Shown here: piece after piece, positions 48,221 to 60,582 of the stretch
How positions within the stretch are numbered: position 1 is the first letter of the stretch
Layout: every line of letters starts with the position of its first letter
Assembly: GCF_004357765.1 (NCBI RefSeq)
Contig: NZ_SMTE01000004.1
Coordinates: 186,001 to 250,000, forward strand
Length of the DNA stretch: 64,000 nucleotides
Source: Pseudomonas putida
Lineage (GTDB): Bacteria > Pseudomonadota > Gammaproteobacteria > Pseudomonadales > Pseudomonadaceae
Reading direction: 5' to 3'
Made by a program: the position numbers and the translations under genes
Notes under the pieces: model-generated
What the model was told of the DNA's origin: nothing
What the model saw: only the letters and a program-made list of their open reading frames with translations
Databases searched by the model: none

Positions 48221-49474
48221 ATGTCCACTGAAAAACAGAAGTACGGTGTCCACTCGGAGGCCGGCAAGCTGCACAAGGTGATGGTCTGCGCTCCGGGGCT
48301 GGCGCACAAACGCCTGACCCCCAGCAACTGCGATGAATTGCTGTTCGATGACGTGATCTGGGTCGACCAGGCCAAGCGTGACCACTTCGACTTCGTCACC
48401 AAGATGCGCGAACGCGGCGTCGAGGTGCTGGAAATGCACAACCTGCTGACCGACATCGTGCAGAACAAAGAGGCCCTCAAGTGGATCCTCGATCGCAAGA
48501 TCACCCCGGACACCGTCGGCGTGGGGCTGACCAATGAGGTCCGCAGCTGGCTCGAAGGCCTGGAGGCTCGCCATCTGGCCGAGTTCCTGATTGGCGGCGT
48601 TGCCGGCCAGGACCTGCCACAGAGCGAAGGGGCCGACGTGGTCAAGATGTACAACGACTACCTGGGCCACTCCAGCTTCATCCTGCCGCCGCTGCCCAAC
48701 ACCCAGTTCACCCGCGACACCACCTGCTGGATCTACGGCGGCGTGACGCTCAACCCGATGTACTGGCCGGCTCGACGCCAGGAAACCCTGTTGACCACCG
48801 CCATCTACAAGTTCCATCCGGAGTTCACCAAGGCCGACTTCCAGGTCTGGTACGGCGACCCGGACAAGGACCACGGCAGCGCCACCCTCGAAGGCGGCGA
48901 CGTAATGCCGATCGGCAAGGGCATCGTGCTGATCGGCATGGGCGAACGCACCTCGCGTCAGGCCATCGGCCAATTGGCACAGAACCTGTTCGCCAAGGGT
49001 GCGGCCAGCGAAGTCATCGTCGCCGGCCTGCCGAAATCTCGCGCCGCCATGCACCTGGATACCGTGTTCAGCTTCTGCGACCGCGACCTGGTGACGGTCT
49101 TCCCGGAAGTGGTGAGCGAGATCGTGCCGTTCATCATCCGGCCCGACGAGGGCAAGCCATACGGCATGGATGTGCGCCGGATCAACAAATCCTTCATCGA
49201 AGTGGTCGGCGAGCAGCTGGGCGTCAAGCTGCGGGTGGTGGAAACCGGTGGCAACAGCTTCGCCGCCGAGCGTGAGCAGTGGGACGACGGTAACAACGTG
49301 GTGGCCATCGAGCCAGGCGTGGTGGTCGGTTATGACCGCAACACCTACACCAACACCCTGCTGCGCAAGGCCGGTATCGAAGTCATCACCATCAGCGCCG
49401 GCGAACTGGGCCGCGGCCGTGGCGGCGGTCACTGCATGACCTGCCCGATCGTGCGCGATCCAGTCGATTACTAG
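48221..49474 (+). CDS. arcA: Arginine deiminase
   Basis: 417 residues, GGAGG nine bases before the ATG. It converts arginine to citrulline and ammonia. Motifs: [43 protein letters not shown] (substrate Asp/Glu region), CERDLVTV-like and [12 protein letters not shown] with catalytic His, and the nucleophile Cys in [12 protein letters not shown]. It lies 34 bp after arcD. Confidence 0.97.
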   Translation: MSTEKQKYGVHSEAGKLHKVMVCAPGLAHKRLTPSNCDELLFDDVIWVDQAKRDHFDFVTKMRERGVEVLEMHNLLTDIVQNKEALKWILDRKITPDTVGVGLTNEVRSWLEGLEARHLAEFLIGGVAGQDLPQSEGADVVKMYNDYLGHSSFILPPLPNTQFTRDTTCWIYGGVTLNPMYWPARRQETLLTTAIYKFHPEFTKADFQVWYGDPDKDHGSATLEGGDVMPIGKGIVLIGMGERTSRQAIGQLAQNLFAKGAASEVIVAGLPKSRAAMHLDTVFSFCDRDLVTVFPEVVSEIVPFIIRPDEGKPYGMDVRRINKSFIEVVGEQLGVKLRVVETGGNSFAAEREQWDDGNNVVAIEPGVVVGYDRNTYTNTLLRKAGIEVITISAGELGRGRGGGHCMTCPIVRDPVDY

Positions 49475-49558
49475 CACGCCCGACCCCGGCAGCGCCCAGC
49501 GGGCGCACGCCGGGCCACCAACGTCCCGAATTCATTGAAAGCCTAAGGAGACTCCGTC

Positions 49559-50569
49559 ATGGCGTTCAACATCCACAATCGCAACCTGCTCAGCCTCGAA
49601 CATCACACCACTCGCGAGCTGAAGTACCTGCTGGACCTGTCCCGCGACCTCAAGCGCGCCAAGTACACCGGCACCGAGCAGCAGCACCTGAAGGGCAACA
49701 ACATTGCCCTGATCTTCGAGAAGACCTCCACTCGCACCCGCTGCGCTTTCGAGGTCGCCGCCTATGACCAGGGCGCCAACGTCACCTACATCGATCCCAA
49801 CTCCTCGCAGATCGGCCACAAGGAAAGCATGAAGGACACTGCCCGGGTGCTCGGGCGTATGTACGATGCCATCGAGTACCGCGGCTTCAAGCAGGAGATC
49901 GTCGAAGAACTGGCCAAGTTCGCCGGCGTGCCGGTATTCAACGGTCTCACCGACGAATACCACCCAACCCAGATGATCGCCGACGTGCTGACCATGCGCG
50001 AGCACAGCGACAAGCCGCTGCATGACATCAGCTACGTGTACCTGGGCGATGCCCGTAACAACATGGGCAACTCGCTGTTGCTGATTGGTGCCAAGCTCGG
50101 CATGGACGTGCGCATCGCCGCGCCCAAGGCGCTGTGGCCCCATGACGACCTGGTCGAGCGCTGCAAGCAATACGCCGAGGAAAGCGGCGCGCGCATCACC
50201 CTGACCGAAGATGCCAAGGCGGCGGTCAAGGGGGTCGACTTCATCCACACCGACGTCTGGGTGTCGATGGGCGAGCCGATCGAAGCCTGGGGCGAACGAA
50301 TCAAGCTGCTCAAGCCTTATCAGGTGAACAAGGAGCTCATGAAGGCTTCCGGCAATCCACGAACCAAATTCATGCATTGCCTGCCGGCCTTCCACAACTC
50401 CGAGACCAAGGTCGGCAAACAGATCGCCGAACAGTATCCGGACCTGGCCAACGGCATCGAAGTGACCGATGACGTGTTCGAGTCGCCGGCTTGCATCGCC
50501 TTCGAGCAGGCGGAAAACCGCATGCATACGATCAAGGCGATCCTGGTCTCGACCCTGGCCGATCTGTAA
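49559..50569 (+). CDS. arcB: Catabolic ornithine carbamoyltransferase
   Basis: 336 residues. Carbamoyl-phosphate site [16 protein letters not shown], ornithine site [17 protein letters not shown], and HCLPAFHN. Here it runs in the catabolic sense, splitting citrulline with phosphate to ornithine and carbamoyl phosphate. It follows arcA and is separated from arcC by 121 bp with a REP hairpin. Confidence 0.96.
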   Translation: MAFNIHNRNLLSLEHHTTRELKYLLDLSRDLKRAKYTGTEQQHLKGNNIALIFEKTSTRTRCAFEVAAYDQGANVTYIDPNSSQIGHKESMKDTARVLGRMYDAIEYRGFKQEIVEELAKFAGVPVFNGLTDEYHPTQMIADVLTMREHSDKPLHDISYVYLGDARNNMGNSLLLIGAKLGMDVRIAAPKALWPHDDLVERCKQYAEESGARITLTEDAKAAVKGVDFIHTDVWVSMGEPIEAWGERIKLLKPYQVNKELMKASGNPRTKFMHCLPAFHNSETKVGKQIAEQYPDLANGIEVTDDVFESPACIAFEQAENRMHTIKAILVSTLADL

Positions 50570-50603
50570 GTAGCGACCGCGATAGCCGAGATCTGCACGG
50601 TCA

Positions 50604-50633
50604 CTGTGGGAGCGGGCAAGCCCGCTCCCACAG
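50604..50633. repeat. REP hairpin between arcB and arcC
   Basis: CTGTGGGAGCGGG (50604-50616), CAAG, CCCGCTCCCACAG (50621-50633): a perfect 13-bp stem, the Pseudomonas REP type. It could end or protect the arcDAB part of the message and lower arcC. Confidence 0.88.
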
Positions 50634-50690
50634 GGGCCAGGCAGCCTTAGATACCGGCGGCTCCTTTCCATTCGTTAAAGGACATTCCCC

Positions 50691-51620
50691 ATGCGTATCG
50701 TTGTAGCTTTGGGCGGTAACGCCCTGCTGCGTCGCGGCGAGCCGATGACCGCTGAAAACCAGCGCGCCAACATCCGCACCGCCACCGAACAGATCGCCAA
50801 GATTCACCCCGGCAACGAACTGGTCATCGCCCACGGCAACGGCCCACAGGTCGGCTTGCTGTCGCTTCAGGGCATGGCCTACAAGCCTGACGAGGCCTAT
50901 CCGCTGGATGTGCTGGGCGCCGAGACGGAGGGCATGATCGGTTACATGATCGAGCAGGAGCTGGGCAACCTGCTGGCCTTCGAAGTGCCGTTCGCCACTC
51001 TGCTCACCCAGGTCGAGGTGGACGCCAACGACCCCGCCTTCAAGGACCCGACCAAATTCATCGGCCCGGTCTACAGCAAGGAAGAAGCCGAAAAACTGGC
51101 CAAGGAAAAAGGCTGGGTGGTCAAGCCCGACGGCGACAAGTACCGCCGCGTGGTGGCCAGCCCGAAACCCAAGCGCATCTTCGAGATCCGCCCGATCAAG
51201 TGGCTGCTGGAAAAGAGCAGCATCGTGATCTGCGCCGGCGGTGGCGGTATTCCCACCATGTACGATGAAAACCGCAAGCTGAAGGGCATCGAGGCGGTGA
51301 TCGACAAGGACCTGGCCTCGGCACTGCTGGCCGAACAGCTCGAGGCCGACCTCCTGGTGATCGCCACCGACGTCGACGCTGCCTATGTCGACTGGGGCAA
51401 ACCGACCCAGAAGGCCATCGCCGAGGCCCATCCCGATGAGCTCGAGCGTCTGGGCTTCGCCGCCGGTTCCATGGGGCCGAAGGTGCAGGCTGCCAGCAAC
51501 TTCGCCCGCAACACCGGCAAGGTGGCCGTGATCAGCTCACTGGAGAACATCGAGGACATCGTCAAAGGCACTGCCGGTACTCGGGTTTCCACCGCCAAGC
51601 CCGGAATCAGCTACCGTTGA
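50691..51620 (+). CDS. arcC: Carbamate kinase
   Basis: 309 residues, the family size. Start [75 protein letters not shown]; end [13 protein letters not shown]. It makes ATP and carbamate (then CO2 and NH3) from carbamoyl phosphate, the last step of the arc pathway. A hairpin GGCGGGCG-CCGTT-CGCCCGCC follows at 51628-51648. Confidence 0.97.
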   Translation: MRIVVALGGNALLRRGEPMTAENQRANIRTATEQIAKIHPGNELVIAHGNGPQVGLLSLQGMAYKPDEAYPLDVLGAETEGMIGYMIEQELGNLLAFEVPFATLLTQVEVDANDPAFKDPTKFIGPVYSKEEAEKLAKEKGWVVKPDGDKYRRVVASPKPKRIFEIRPIKWLLEKSSIVICAGGGGIPTMYDENRKLKGIEAVIDKDLASALLAEQLEADLLVIATDVDAAYVDWGKPTQKAIAEAHPDELERLGFAAGSMGPKVQAASNFARNTGKVAVISSLENIEDIVKGTAGTRVSTAKPGISYR

Positions 51621-51674
51621 TGCACCAGGCGGGCGCCGTTCGCCCGCCAACTTCAAGCTTCCGGAGGATTCGCC

Positions 51675-52049
51675 ATGGCCACCTACGAGCCCGGTCATGT
51701 ACACATCGAGCGCACCGCGCTGAACAAGAACGACCACAGTTACGATCTCAAGGTCGATTACCAGGCTGAGACCGACCCCAATGAAGGCAGAGGCATCCGT
51801 TTCCGCATGCACGGTTCCATCGAAGGCAAGCCGGTCGACGAGCACTTCTTCCTGTCCAAGGACCAGGTACTGCCCAGCTTTCTCATGGTCCTGTCGCGCA
51901 AGGCACAGTCCTATCTGACACCGCCGAAGAAATTCGAAAGCCTGGGTTCGCCGCACAAGATCTACGACCACATGTTCAATGACATCCGCGAAAAGCTCGA
52001 TGTGAAGTCGGGCGACCCGGTCAAACCGGAACATCTGGGAAACCCCTGA
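51675..52049 (+). CDS. DUF5064-like protein of unknown function
   Basis: 124 residues, GGAGG before the ATG. It begins MATYEPGHVHIERTALNKNDHSYDLKVDYQAE and has a basic mid part; no TM helix, signal or catalytic motif. It looks like a small soluble beta-rich protein common in Pseudomonas. It is the last gene in line with arcDABC, 54 bp after arcC beyond a hairpin, so it may share anaerobic expression; the role is unknown. Confidence 0.72.
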   Translation: MATYEPGHVHIERTALNKNDHSYDLKVDYQAETDPNEGRGIRFRMHGSIEGKPVDEHFFLSKDQVLPSFLMVLSRKAQSYLTPPKKFESLGSPHKIYDHMFNDIREKLDVKSGDPVKPEHLGNP

Positions 52050-52059
52050 TTACCGCCAG

Positions 52060-52084
52060 GCCGGCTCCCTGGAGCCGGCTTGTC
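52060..52084 (+). terminator. Probable terminator after the arc region
   Basis: GCCGGCTCC (52060-52068), CT, GGAGCCGGC (52071-52079), then TTGTC. A perfect 9-bp stem with a poor T-run, 11 bases after the last gene. Confidence 0.62.
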
Positions 52085-52169
52085 ACGGACACCCGCAGCG
52101 CCAGCCTTGGGCATGCACCCCGACTAGGGGCATACTAGCGCCCTCCCCGGCCATCATCCCCGCCTTCCC

Positions 52170-53681
52170 ATGCGTATCCACGTCAGCTTCATCGATCGCG
52201 TCGGCATCACCCAGGAAGTCCTGGCCCTGCTCGGCGCCCGCAACCTCAACCTGGATGCCGTGGAAATGGTGCCGCCGAACGTCTATATCGACGCCCCGAC
52301 CCTAAGCCCCGCCGTGCTCGAAGAACTGCACGATGCCTTGTTCGAAGTGCAGGGCGTGCAATCGGTCGAGGTGGTGGACATCCTTCCCGGCCAACGCCGC
52401 CACCTGCAGCTCGACGCCTTGCTCGCCGCGATGAGCGACCCGGTTCTGGCGGTAGACAGCGCAGGCAAGGTGCTGCTGGCCAACCCGGCCCTGATCGCCC
52501 TGTGCGGGCGCGAATCGGCAGGACGCTCGATCGGCGAACTGTTCGCCGACCCTGGCCTGCTCCAGGCCCTGCTGGACAACAACTTCCACCTGCCGATGCG
52601 CGAAATGCAGCTCAACGGCCAGAGCCTGCTGCTCGATGCCACGCCCATCACCAACGCCGGTGGCCTGCTGACCCTGTACCCACCCACGCGCATGGGGGAG
52701 CGTCTGTCGGCCCTGCACCACGACCATGCCGAAGGCTTCGATGCCTTGCTCGGCGAATCGCCGGCAATCCGTACCCTCAAGGCTCGCGCGCTGCGGGTAG
52801 CGGCCCTCGACGCGCCGTTGCTGGTGCACGGCGAAACCGGCACCGGCAAGGAATTGGTCGCCCGCGCCTGCCATGCCGTGAGCAGCCGCCACACGGCACC
52901 TTTCCTCGCCCTGAACTGCGCGGCCCTGCCGGAAAGCCTGGCCGAAAGCGAGTTGTTCGGCTACGCCCCAGGCGCCTTCACCGGCGCCCAGCGCGGCGGC
53001 AAGCCAGGGCTGATGGAACTGGCCAACCAGGGCACGGTGTTTCTCGACGAGATCGGCGAAATGTCGCCCTACCTGCAGGCCAAGCTCCTGCGCTTTCTCA
53101 ACGATGGCAGTTTCCGCCGAGTCGGCGGCGACCGCGAAGTGAAGGTCGATGTGCGCATCATCAGCGCCACCCACCGCGACCTGGAGCGCATGGTCGCCGA
53201 CGGCAGCTTCCGCGAAGACCTGTTCTACCGCCTGAACGTCCTCAACCTGCAGGTGCCGCCGCTGCGCGACCGTGGCCAGGACATCCTGATGCTGGCGCAC
53301 TTCTTCATGCAGCAAGCCTGCACGCAGATCCAGCGCCCAGCCTGCCGACTGGCCCCGGCTACCCACGCGGCGCTGCTGGCCAATCCCTGGCCGGGCAACG
53401 TACGCCAGTTGCAGAACGTGATTTTCCGCGCAGCGGCCATCTGCGAGGGCTCCGTGGTGGACATCGGCGATCTGGACATCGCCGGCACATCCGTGGCCCG
53501 CGGCCAGGATGGCGAAGTGGCGAGCCTGGAACAGGCGGTGGGCGATTTCGAGCGCGAACTGCTGCAACGGTTGTACGCGAGCTATCCCTCGACCCGGCAA
53601 CTGGCCGGGCGTCTGCAGACCTCGCACACCGCCATTGCCCAGCGGTTGCGCAAGTACGGCATCCCAAAGGCGAACGGTTGA
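52170..53681 (+). CDS. gcsR: TyrR-type sigma-54 activator, GcsR-like
   Basis: 503 residues. The N-terminal ACT domain (MRIHVSFIDRVGITQEVLALLGARNLNLDAVEM) is followed by a PAS-like region (about 80-165), then an AAA+ sigma-54 activation domain. That has Walker A GETGTGKELVARA, the sigma-contacting loop GAFTGAQRG, Walker B TVFLDEIGEM, and NPWPGNVRQLQN. A C-terminal HTH (STRQLAGRLQTSHTAIAQRLRKYGI) ends it. It faces gcvH-gcvP-sdaA-gcvT, as GcsR of P. aeruginosa does, which activates glycine cleavage genes in response to glycine. Confidence 0.9.
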   Translation: MRIHVSFIDRVGITQEVLALLGARNLNLDAVEMVPPNVYIDAPTLSPAVLEELHDALFEVQGVQSVEVVDILPGQRRHLQLDALLAAMSDPVLAVDSAGKVLLANPALIALCGRESAGRSIGELFADPGLLQALLDNNFHLPMREMQLNGQSLLLDATPITNAGGLLTLYPPTRMGERLSALHHDHAEGFDALLGESPAIRTLKARALRVAALDAPLLVHGETGTGKELVARACHAVSSRHTAPFLALNCAALPESLAESELFGYAPGAFTGAQRGGKPGLMELANQGTVFLDEIGEMSPYLQAKLLRFLNDGSFRRVGGDREVKVDVRIISATHRDLERMVADGSFREDLFYRLNVLNLQVPPLRDRGQDILMLAHFFMQQACTQIQRPACRLAPATHAALLANPWPGNVRQLQNVIFRAAAICEGSVVDIGDLDIAGTSVARGQDGEVASLEQAVGDFERELLQRLYASYPSTRQLAGRLQTSHTAIAQRLRKYGIPKANG

Positions 53682-53758
53682 ATTCGTGCAGAGCTTCGCG
53701 TGCCCAGGGCCTCAGCCCCGCAATTTGCAGCCTGATAGATAACGGTGCCCGTCTGATG

Positions 53759-53876
53759 TGTATCGATATCAGTACATCGTATCGATATCAATACAAAAGG
53801 CGACGGACCTTTATAGCCAAGTGTTTGATGGATTAAATCTTTTCAACAGCAATTGCACTGTATCGATTTCATTCCA
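53759..53876 (+). promoter_or_regulatory. Three 18-bp GcsR-type operators
   Basis: TGTATCGATATCAGTACA (53759-53776), CGTATCGATATCAATACA (53778-53795) and TGTATCGATTTCATTCCA (53859-53876). The first two start 19 bp apart; the third lies exactly 100 bp after the first. The P. aeruginosa GcsR target is likewise a set of tandem 18-bp sites upstream of a sigma-54 promoter, though of different sequence. Confidence 0.75.
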
Positions 53877-53940
53877 AATAAAACCCGAGTCACGTTACGG
53901 GTTATCGTTAAGCTACTGATAAATATACATTTTTTATCAA

Positions 53941-53955
53941 TGGCAGCATTCTTGC
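53941..53955 (+). promoter_or_regulatory. Sigma-54 promoter of the gcv operon
   Basis: TGGCAGCATTCTTGC has the -24 GG and -12 GC elements in correct spacing (consensus TGGCAC-N5-TTGC). It lies 67 bases before gcvH and 65 bases after the last GcsR-type site. An AT-rich stretch between them would ease DNA bending. Confidence 0.82.
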
Positions 53956-54021
53956 TTAGGAACCGCTACTAAAAGCGCGTGGCCCACCGCGCCTCCTAGC
54001 CCTGCTTCCTGAGGAATTCCC

Positions 54022-54405
54022 ATGAGCGAGTTGCGTTTTACCGAAGATCACGAATGGCTGCGTGCCGAAGCCGACGGCAGTGTCACCGTGGGCATCACCG
54101 CCTACGCCCAGAACGCCCTGGGTGATGTGGTCTACGTGCAACTGCCGGAGCTGCAGCACTACGACAAAGGCGCCGAAGCCTCGACCGTCGAATCGGTCAA
54201 GGCCGCTAGCGGCGTGTACATGCCACTGGCCGGTGAAGTGATCGCAGTCAACGATGGCCTCAACGACAGCCCCGAACTGGTCAACGAAGACCCATTGGGC
54301 GAAGGCTGGTTCTTCCGCTTCAAGCCAACCGATGCCCAGGCCGTGTCCGCCCTGCTCGACCAGGACGCCTACGATCGCCTGATCAAAGCCAACGACGACG
54401 CCTGA
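54022..54405 (+). CDS. gcvH: Glycine cleavage system H protein
   Basis: 127 residues, GAGGAA before the ATG. MSELRFTEDHEWLRAEADGSVTVGITAYAQNALGDVVYVQLPE; the lipoyl Lys is in ASTVESVKAASGVYMPL. H shuttles the aminomethyl group between P, T and L. It is the first gene of the GcsR-controlled operon; gcvP follows at 12 bp. Confidence 0.97.
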   Translation: MSELRFTEDHEWLRAEADGSVTVGITAYAQNALGDVVYVQLPELQHYDKGAEASTVESVKAASGVYMPLAGEVIAVNDGLNDSPELVNEDPLGEGWFFRFKPTDAQAVSALLDQDAYDRLIKANDDA

Positions 54406-54417
54406 GGAGCCGCCACC

Positions 54418-57273
54418 ATGACCATCAACCTCGGCACCGCCAACGAATTCATCGCCCGCCACATCGGCCCCCGTAGCGCCGACGAGCAAGCCATGCTCGC
54501 CAGCCTCGGTTTCGATTCGCTGGAGGCCATGACCGCCGCAGTCATTCCCGACAGCATCAAGGGCACCAGCGTGCTCGGCAGCGAGGACGGCCAAAGCGAA
54601 GCCGATGCCCTCGCCGCGCTCAAGGCCATCGCCGGCAAGAACCAGCTGTTCAAGAACTACATCGGCCAGGGCTACTACAACACCCACACCCCTGCACCGA
54701 TCCTGCGCAACCTGCTGGAGAACCCAGCCTGGTACACCGCCTACACCCCCTATCAGCCAGAAATCTCCCAAGGCCGCCTGGAAGCGCTGCTGAACTTCCA
54801 GACCCTGGTCAGCGACCTGACCGGTCTGCCGATCGCCAACGCCTCCCTGCTCGACGAAGCCACTGCCGCTGCCGAGGCCATGACCTTCTGCAAGCGTTTG
54901 TCGAAGAACAAGGCCAGCCACGCCTTCTTCGTTTCGCAGCACTGTCACCCGCAGACCCTCGATGTGCTGCGCACCCGCGCCGAGCCGCTGGGCATCGACA
55001 TCGTGGTCGGCGACGAAACCGAGCTGAGCGATGTATCCGCGTTCTTCGGCGCACTGCTGCAATACCCAGCCAGCAACGGTGAGGTGTACGACTACCGCGA
55101 ACTGGTGCAGCGCTTCCACGCCGCCAACGCCCTGGTTGCGGTCGCCGCCGACCTGCTGGCCCTGACCCTGCTCACCGCACCGGGTGAGTTCGGCGCCGAC
55201 GTGGCTATCGGCAGCGCCCAGCGCTTTGGTGTACCGCTGGGCTTCGGTGGCCCGCACGCGGCCTACTTCGCCACCCGCGACGCGTTCAAGCGCGACATGC
55301 CGGGTCGCCTGGTCGGCGTGTCGATCGACCGCTTCGGCAAGACCGCCCTGCGCTTGGCCATGCAGACCCGCGAGCAACACATCCGCCGCGAGAAAGCCAC
55401 CAGCAACATCTGCACCGCCCAGGTCCTGCTGGCCAACATCGCCAGCATGTTCGCCGTGTACCACGGCCCCGAGGGCCTCAAGCGCATCGCCCTGCGCACC
55501 CACAACCTGACCTCGATCCTGGCCGCCGGCCTCGAGCGACTGGGCCTGAAGGTACTCGGCGAGACCGCGTTCGACACCCTGACCCTGGCCACCGGCACGG
55601 CTACCGCCGAGCTGCACGACAAGGCGCGCGCCCAGCGCATCAACCTGCGCCAGATCGATGCCGAGCACTTGGGCCTGTCGCTCGACGAAACCAGCACTCA
55701 GGCCGACGTCGAAGGTCTGTGGCAGCTGTTCGGCGCCGGCCAGGTGCAGCCTGACTTCGCCGCCCTCGCCGCCAGCACCGCCTCACGCCTGCCAGCGGCC
55801 CTGCTGCGCCAGTCGGCCATCCTCGAACATCCGGTGTTCAACCGCTATCACAGCGAAACCGAATTGATGCGCTACCTGCGCCGCCTGGCCGACAAGGACC
55901 TGGCGCTGGACCGCAGCATGATTCCGCTGGGCTCGTGCACCATGAAGCTCAATGCCGCCAGTGAGATGATCCCGGTGACCTGGGCCGAGTTCGGCAACCT
56001 GCACCCCTTCGCCCCAGCCGAGCAAAGCCAGGGCTACCTGCAGATGACCACCGAGCTGGAAGCCATGCTCTGTGCCGCCACCGGCTACGATGCCGTGTCG
56101 CTGCAACCCAACGCCGGTTCCCAGGGCGAATATGCCGGCCTGCTGGCTATCCGCGCCTACCACCGCAGCCGCGGCGAAGCCCATCGCGACATCTGCCTGA
56201 TCCCGTCCTCGGCCCACGGTACCAACCCGGCGACCGCGCACATGGCCGGCATGCGTGTTGTGGTCACAGCCTGCGACGCCCGCGGCAACGTCGACGTCGA
56301 AGACCTGCGGGCCAAGGCGATCGAGCACCGCGAGCGCCTTGCGGCGATCATGATCACCTACCCGTCGACCCACGGCGTGTTCGAGGAGGCGATCGGCGAA
56401 ATCTGCGCGATCATCCACGACAATGGCGGCCAGGTGTACATCGACGGCGCCAACATGAACGCCATGGTCGGCCTGTGCGCCCCCGGCAAGTTCGGCGGCG
56501 ACGTGTCCCACCTGAACTTGCACAAGACCTTCTGCATTCCGCACGGCGGTGGCGGCCCTGGCGTCGGCCCGATCGGCGTTAAATCGCACCTGGCGCCGTT
56601 CCTGCCCGGCCACGCTCAGCTCGAAAACACGGGCGGCGCGGTCTGCGCAGCGCCGTTCGGCAGCGCCAGCATCCTGCCGATCACCTGGATGTACATCCGC
56701 ATGATGGGTGGCGCCGGGCTCAAGCGTGCCTCGCAGATGGCCATCCTCAACGCCAACTACATCGCCCGTCGCCTGGAAGAGCACTATCCTGTTCTGTATA
56801 GCGGCGGTAACGGCCTGGTAGCGCATGAATGCATCCTCGACCTGCGCCCGCTCAAGGACACCAGTGGCATCAGTGTCGATGACGTGGCCAAACGCCTGAT
56901 CGACTTCGGCTTCCACGCCCCGACCATGTCGTTCCCGGTAGCGGGTACGCTGATGATCGAACCGACCGAAAGCGAATCCAAGGAAGAGCTGGACCGCTTC
57001 TGCGACGCGATGATCCGCATCCGCGAAGAAATCCGCGCGGTCGAGACCGGCAGTCTGGACAAGGACGACAACCCGCTGAAGAACGCCCCACACACGGCGG
57101 CCGAACTGGTTGGCGAGTGGTCCCATGGCTACAGCCGCGAGCAGGCGGTGTACCCATTGCCGAGCCTGGTGGAGGGCAAGTACTGGCCACCGGTCGGCCG
57201 CGTCGACAACGTGTTCGGCGACCGTAACCTGGTCTGCGCCTGCCCGTCGATCGAGAGCTATCAGGACGCCTGA
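54418..57273 (+). CDS. gcvP: Glycine dehydrogenase (decarboxylating), P protein
   Basis: 951 residues, full-length fused P protein. N-terminal half starts [21 protein letters not shown]; the PLP Lys is in [26 protein letters not shown], about residue 705. It decarboxylates glycine and hands the aminomethyl group to GcvH. A REP pair separates it from sdaA. Confidence 0.97.
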   Translation: MTINLGTANEFIARHIGPRSADEQAMLASLGFDSLEAMTAAVIPDSIKGTSVLGSEDGQSEADALAALKAIAGKNQLFKNYIGQGYYNTHTPAPILRNLLENPAWYTAYTPYQPEISQGRLEALLNFQTLVSDLTGLPIANASLLDEATAAAEAMTFCKRLSKNKASHAFFVSQHCHPQTLDVLRTRAEPLGIDIVVGDETELSDVSAFFGALLQYPASNGEVYDYRELVQRFHAANALVAVAADLLALTLLTAPGEFGADVAIGSAQRFGVPLGFGGPHAAYFATRDAFKRDMPGRLVGVSIDRFGKTALRLAMQTREQHIRREKATSNICTAQVLLANIASMFAVYHGPEGLKRIALRTHNLTSILAAGLERLGLKVLGETAFDTLTLATGTATAELHDKARAQRINLRQIDAEHLGLSLDETSTQADVEGLWQLFGAGQVQPDFAALAASTASRLPAALLRQSAILEHPVFNRYHSETELMRYLRRLADKDLALDRSMIPLGSCTMKLNAASEMIPVTWAEFGNLHPFAPAEQSQGYLQMTTELEAMLCAATGYDAVSLQPNAGSQGEYAGLLAIRAYHRSRGEAHRDICLIPSSAHGTNPATAHMAGMRVVVTACDARGNVDVEDLRAKAIEHRERLAAIMITYPSTHGVFEEAIGEICAIIHDNGGQVYIDGANMNAMVGLCAPGKFGGDVSHLNLHKTFCIPHGGGGPGVGPIGVKSHLAPFLPGHAQLENTGGAVCAAPFGSASILPITWMYIRMMGGAGLKRASQMAILNANYIARRLEEHYPVLYSGGNGLVAHECILDLRPLKDTSGISVDDVAKRLIDFGFHAPTMSFPVAGTLMIEPTESESKEELDRFCDAMIRIREEIRAVETGSLDKDDNPLKNAPHTAAELVGEWSHGYSREQAVYPLPSLVEGKYWPPVGRVDNVFGDRNLVCACPSIESYQDA

Positions 57274-57297
57274 TGGCCCTTGGGCTCGCTACTGCCC

Positions 57298-57369
57298 TGT
57301 AGAAGCGGGTTCACCCGCGAATGCGATGCAGGCTTCACCGTCGCTTTCGCGGGTAAACCCGCTGCTACA
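57298..57369. repeat. Inverted REP pair between gcvP and sdaA
   Basis: TGTAGAAGCGGGTTCACCCGC begins the left unit and GCGGGTAAACCCGCTGCTACA ends the right; the two are facing inverted copies, each able to fold on its own core (GCGGGT / ACCCGC). It sits in the 134-bp gap, the only large gap in the operon. Confidence 0.88.
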
Positions 57370-57407
57370 AGTCACCGTCTACCTCAAGAGCCGGTTAGGA
57401 GGTCATC

Positions 57408-58784
<1,377 letters not shown>

Positions 58785-58811
58785 TCCGAACAGCAAACCA
58801 AGGAGTCATCG

Positions 58812-59933
58812 ATGTCCGAAACACTGCTCAAGACCCCACTGCATACCCTGCACCTGGAACTGGGCGCACGCATGGTGCCGTTCGCCGGCTACGACATGCC
58901 GGTGCAGTACCCGCTGGGCGTGCTCAAGGAGCACCTGCACACCCGCGACCAGGCTGGGTTGTTCGACGTTTCGCACATGGGCCAGATTCGCCTGCGCGGC
59001 AGCGATGCCGCACAGGCGCTGGAAACCCTGGTGCCGGTGGATATCGTCGACCTGCCGGTGGGCATGCAGCGCTACGCCATGTTCACCAACGAGCAAGGTG
59101 GCATCCTCGATGACCTGATGGTCGCCAACCTGGGCGATGGCGAGCTGTTCCTGGTAGTCAACGCCGCGTGCAAGGACCAGGACCTGGCCCACCTGCAACG
59201 GCATATCGGCGACCGTTGCGAGATTCAGCCACTGTTCGAGGAACGGGCCCTGCTCGCACTGCAAGGTCCGGCCGCCGTCAAGGTGCTCGAGCGACTGGCA
59301 CCGGAAGTGGCAGGCATGACCTTCATGCAGTTCCGCCCCGTCACGCTGCTGGGCGAAGACTGCTATGTGAGCCGTTCGGGTTACACCGGTGAAGACGGCT
59401 ACGAGATCTCCGTGCCGGCACCCGCCGCCGAAGCCCTGGCCCGTCGGCTGCTGGCCGAACCCGAGGTACAGCCGATCGGCCTCGGTGCTCGTGATTCGCT
59501 GCGTCTGGAAGCCGGATTGTGCCTGTATGGCCACGACATGGACACCAGCACCACGCCGATCGAAGCCAGCCTGCTATGGGCCATTTCCAAGGTGCGCCGC
59601 GCCGATGGCGCACGCGCCGGCGGCTTCCCAGGTGCCGAAACGGTATTCGCCCAACAGCAACAGGGCGTTGCACGCAAGCGCGTAGGGCTCTTGCCGCAGG
59701 AACGTACGCCGGTCCGTGAGGGTGCTGACATCGTCGATGCCGATGGCAAGACCGTTGGCCGGGTATGCAGCGGCGGCTTTGGTCCGACGCTCGGTGCCCC
59801 ACTGGCCATGGGTTATGTCGAAGTCGAACATGCGGCGCTCGATACCGCTTTGTTTGCCGTAGTAAGGGGCAAGCAAGTTGCCCTTAAAGTCAGCAAAATG
59901 CCTTTCGTTGCGCAGCGTTACTATCGAGGCTGA
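58812..59933 (+). CDS. gcvT: Aminomethyltransferase, T protein of glycine cleavage
   Basis: 373 residues, AAGGAG before the [54 protein letters not shown] with the catalytic Asp region; [31 protein letters not shown]. It transfers the methylene group to tetrahydrofolate and frees ammonia. It is last in gcvH-gcvP-sdaA-gcvT. Confidence 0.96.
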   Translation: MSETLLKTPLHTLHLELGARMVPFAGYDMPVQYPLGVLKEHLHTRDQAGLFDVSHMGQIRLRGSDAAQALETLVPVDIVDLPVGMQRYAMFTNEQGGILDDLMVANLGDGELFLVVNAACKDQDLAHLQRHIGDRCEIQPLFEERALLALQGPAAVKVLERLAPEVAGMTFMQFRPVTLLGEDCYVSRSGYTGEDGYEISVPAPAAEALARRLLAEPEVQPIGLGARDSLRLEAGLCLYGHDMDTSTTPIEASLLWAISKVRRADGARAGGFPGAETVFAQQQQGVARKRVGLLPQERTPVREGADIVDADGKTVGRVCSGGFGPTLGAPLAMGYVEVEHAALDTALFAVVRGKQVALKVSKMPFVAQRYYRG

Positions 59934-60278
59934 ATGCGTAATCTGAGGTTCGTCGATATTCGATTACGAACCTTTTCCATAACCTCGGAACATGGCGCCA
60001 GGCCAGGCGCCATGCCGTTTCCGACAAATTTGTCGGTTATCGGCAAAAGCGCGATTTCCTGCAGCTCGAAGGGCTTGTTTTTTTCTCAGGAGTTGGCGTA
60101 GAGTCACTGCACTGTGTTTGCATGGGTCGCAACAGTTCGTGACCTGGGCCAGTAGCCGCAATCTGCTACAACCCGTTCGACGTCTCTTACTTTCCTGCAA
60201 CCCAGCCCAGTACTCTTTCACTTCAAAAAATGTGAAAGAAACTGTCATCAAAATTTAAGCTTCATAGGAAATAAGACA
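59934..60278. other. Long upstream region of the cold-shock gene
   Basis: 345 bases without a gene. It holds a likely gcv terminator, AGGTTCGT (59946-59953) / ACGAACCT (59966-59973) then TTTTCC; a perfect 9-bp inverted repeat CATGGCGCC-AGGCCA-GGCGCCATG (59991-60014); and a 16-bp perfect palindrome CCGACAAATTTGTCGG (60021-60036). The last 100 bases, rich in CTTTC and A-tracts, are the likely long 5' leader common to cspA-type mRNAs. Confidence 0.6.
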
Positions 60279-60491
60279 ATGGCTGAGCGTCAGAACGGTA
60301 CCGTCAAGTGGTTCAATGACGAAAAAGGTTACGGCTTCATCACTCCAGAAAGCGGTCCGGATCTGTTCGTGCACTTCCGTGCCATCGAAGGTAACGGCTT
60401 CAAGAGCCTGAAAGAAGGCCAGAAGGTGTCCTTCGAAGCAGTCCAAGGCCAGAAAGGCATGCAGGCTGACAAGGTTCAAGTCACCGGCTAA
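60279..60491 (+). CDS. Cold-shock protein of the CspA family
   Basis: 70 residues. [33 protein letters not shown] holds RNP1 (KGYGFI) and RNP2 (LFVHF). Single-stranded nucleic-acid chaperone. It has a long upstream region and a strong terminator, so it is a single-gene unit. Confidence 0.97.
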   Translation: MAERQNGTVKWFNDEKGYGFITPESGPDLFVHFRAIEGNGFKSLKEGQKVSFEAVQGQKGMQADKVQVTG

Positions 60492-60511
60492 GCCGCACCG
60501 ACTTCGAAGAA

Positions 60512-60543
60512 AAGCCCCTGCCATGTGCAGGGGCTTTTTTTTG
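60512..60543 (+). terminator. Terminator of the cold-shock gene
   Basis: AAGCCCCTGC (60512-60521), CATGT, GCAGGGGCTT (60527-60536), followed by a run of Ts to 60542. Confidence 0.95.
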
Positions 60544-60582
60544 CCCGTAGAATACTGGCTTCGCCATTCGGAGCCGTCCTGC

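Noticed and set aside
46840-48654. 604-codon minus-strand frame opposite arcD and arcA
   Set aside because: Antisense shadow rich in His, Gln and Asp, without motifs.
53956-55668. 570-codon minus-strand frame opposite gcvH and gcvP
   Set aside because: Covers the sigma-54 promoter and two certain genes; no support.
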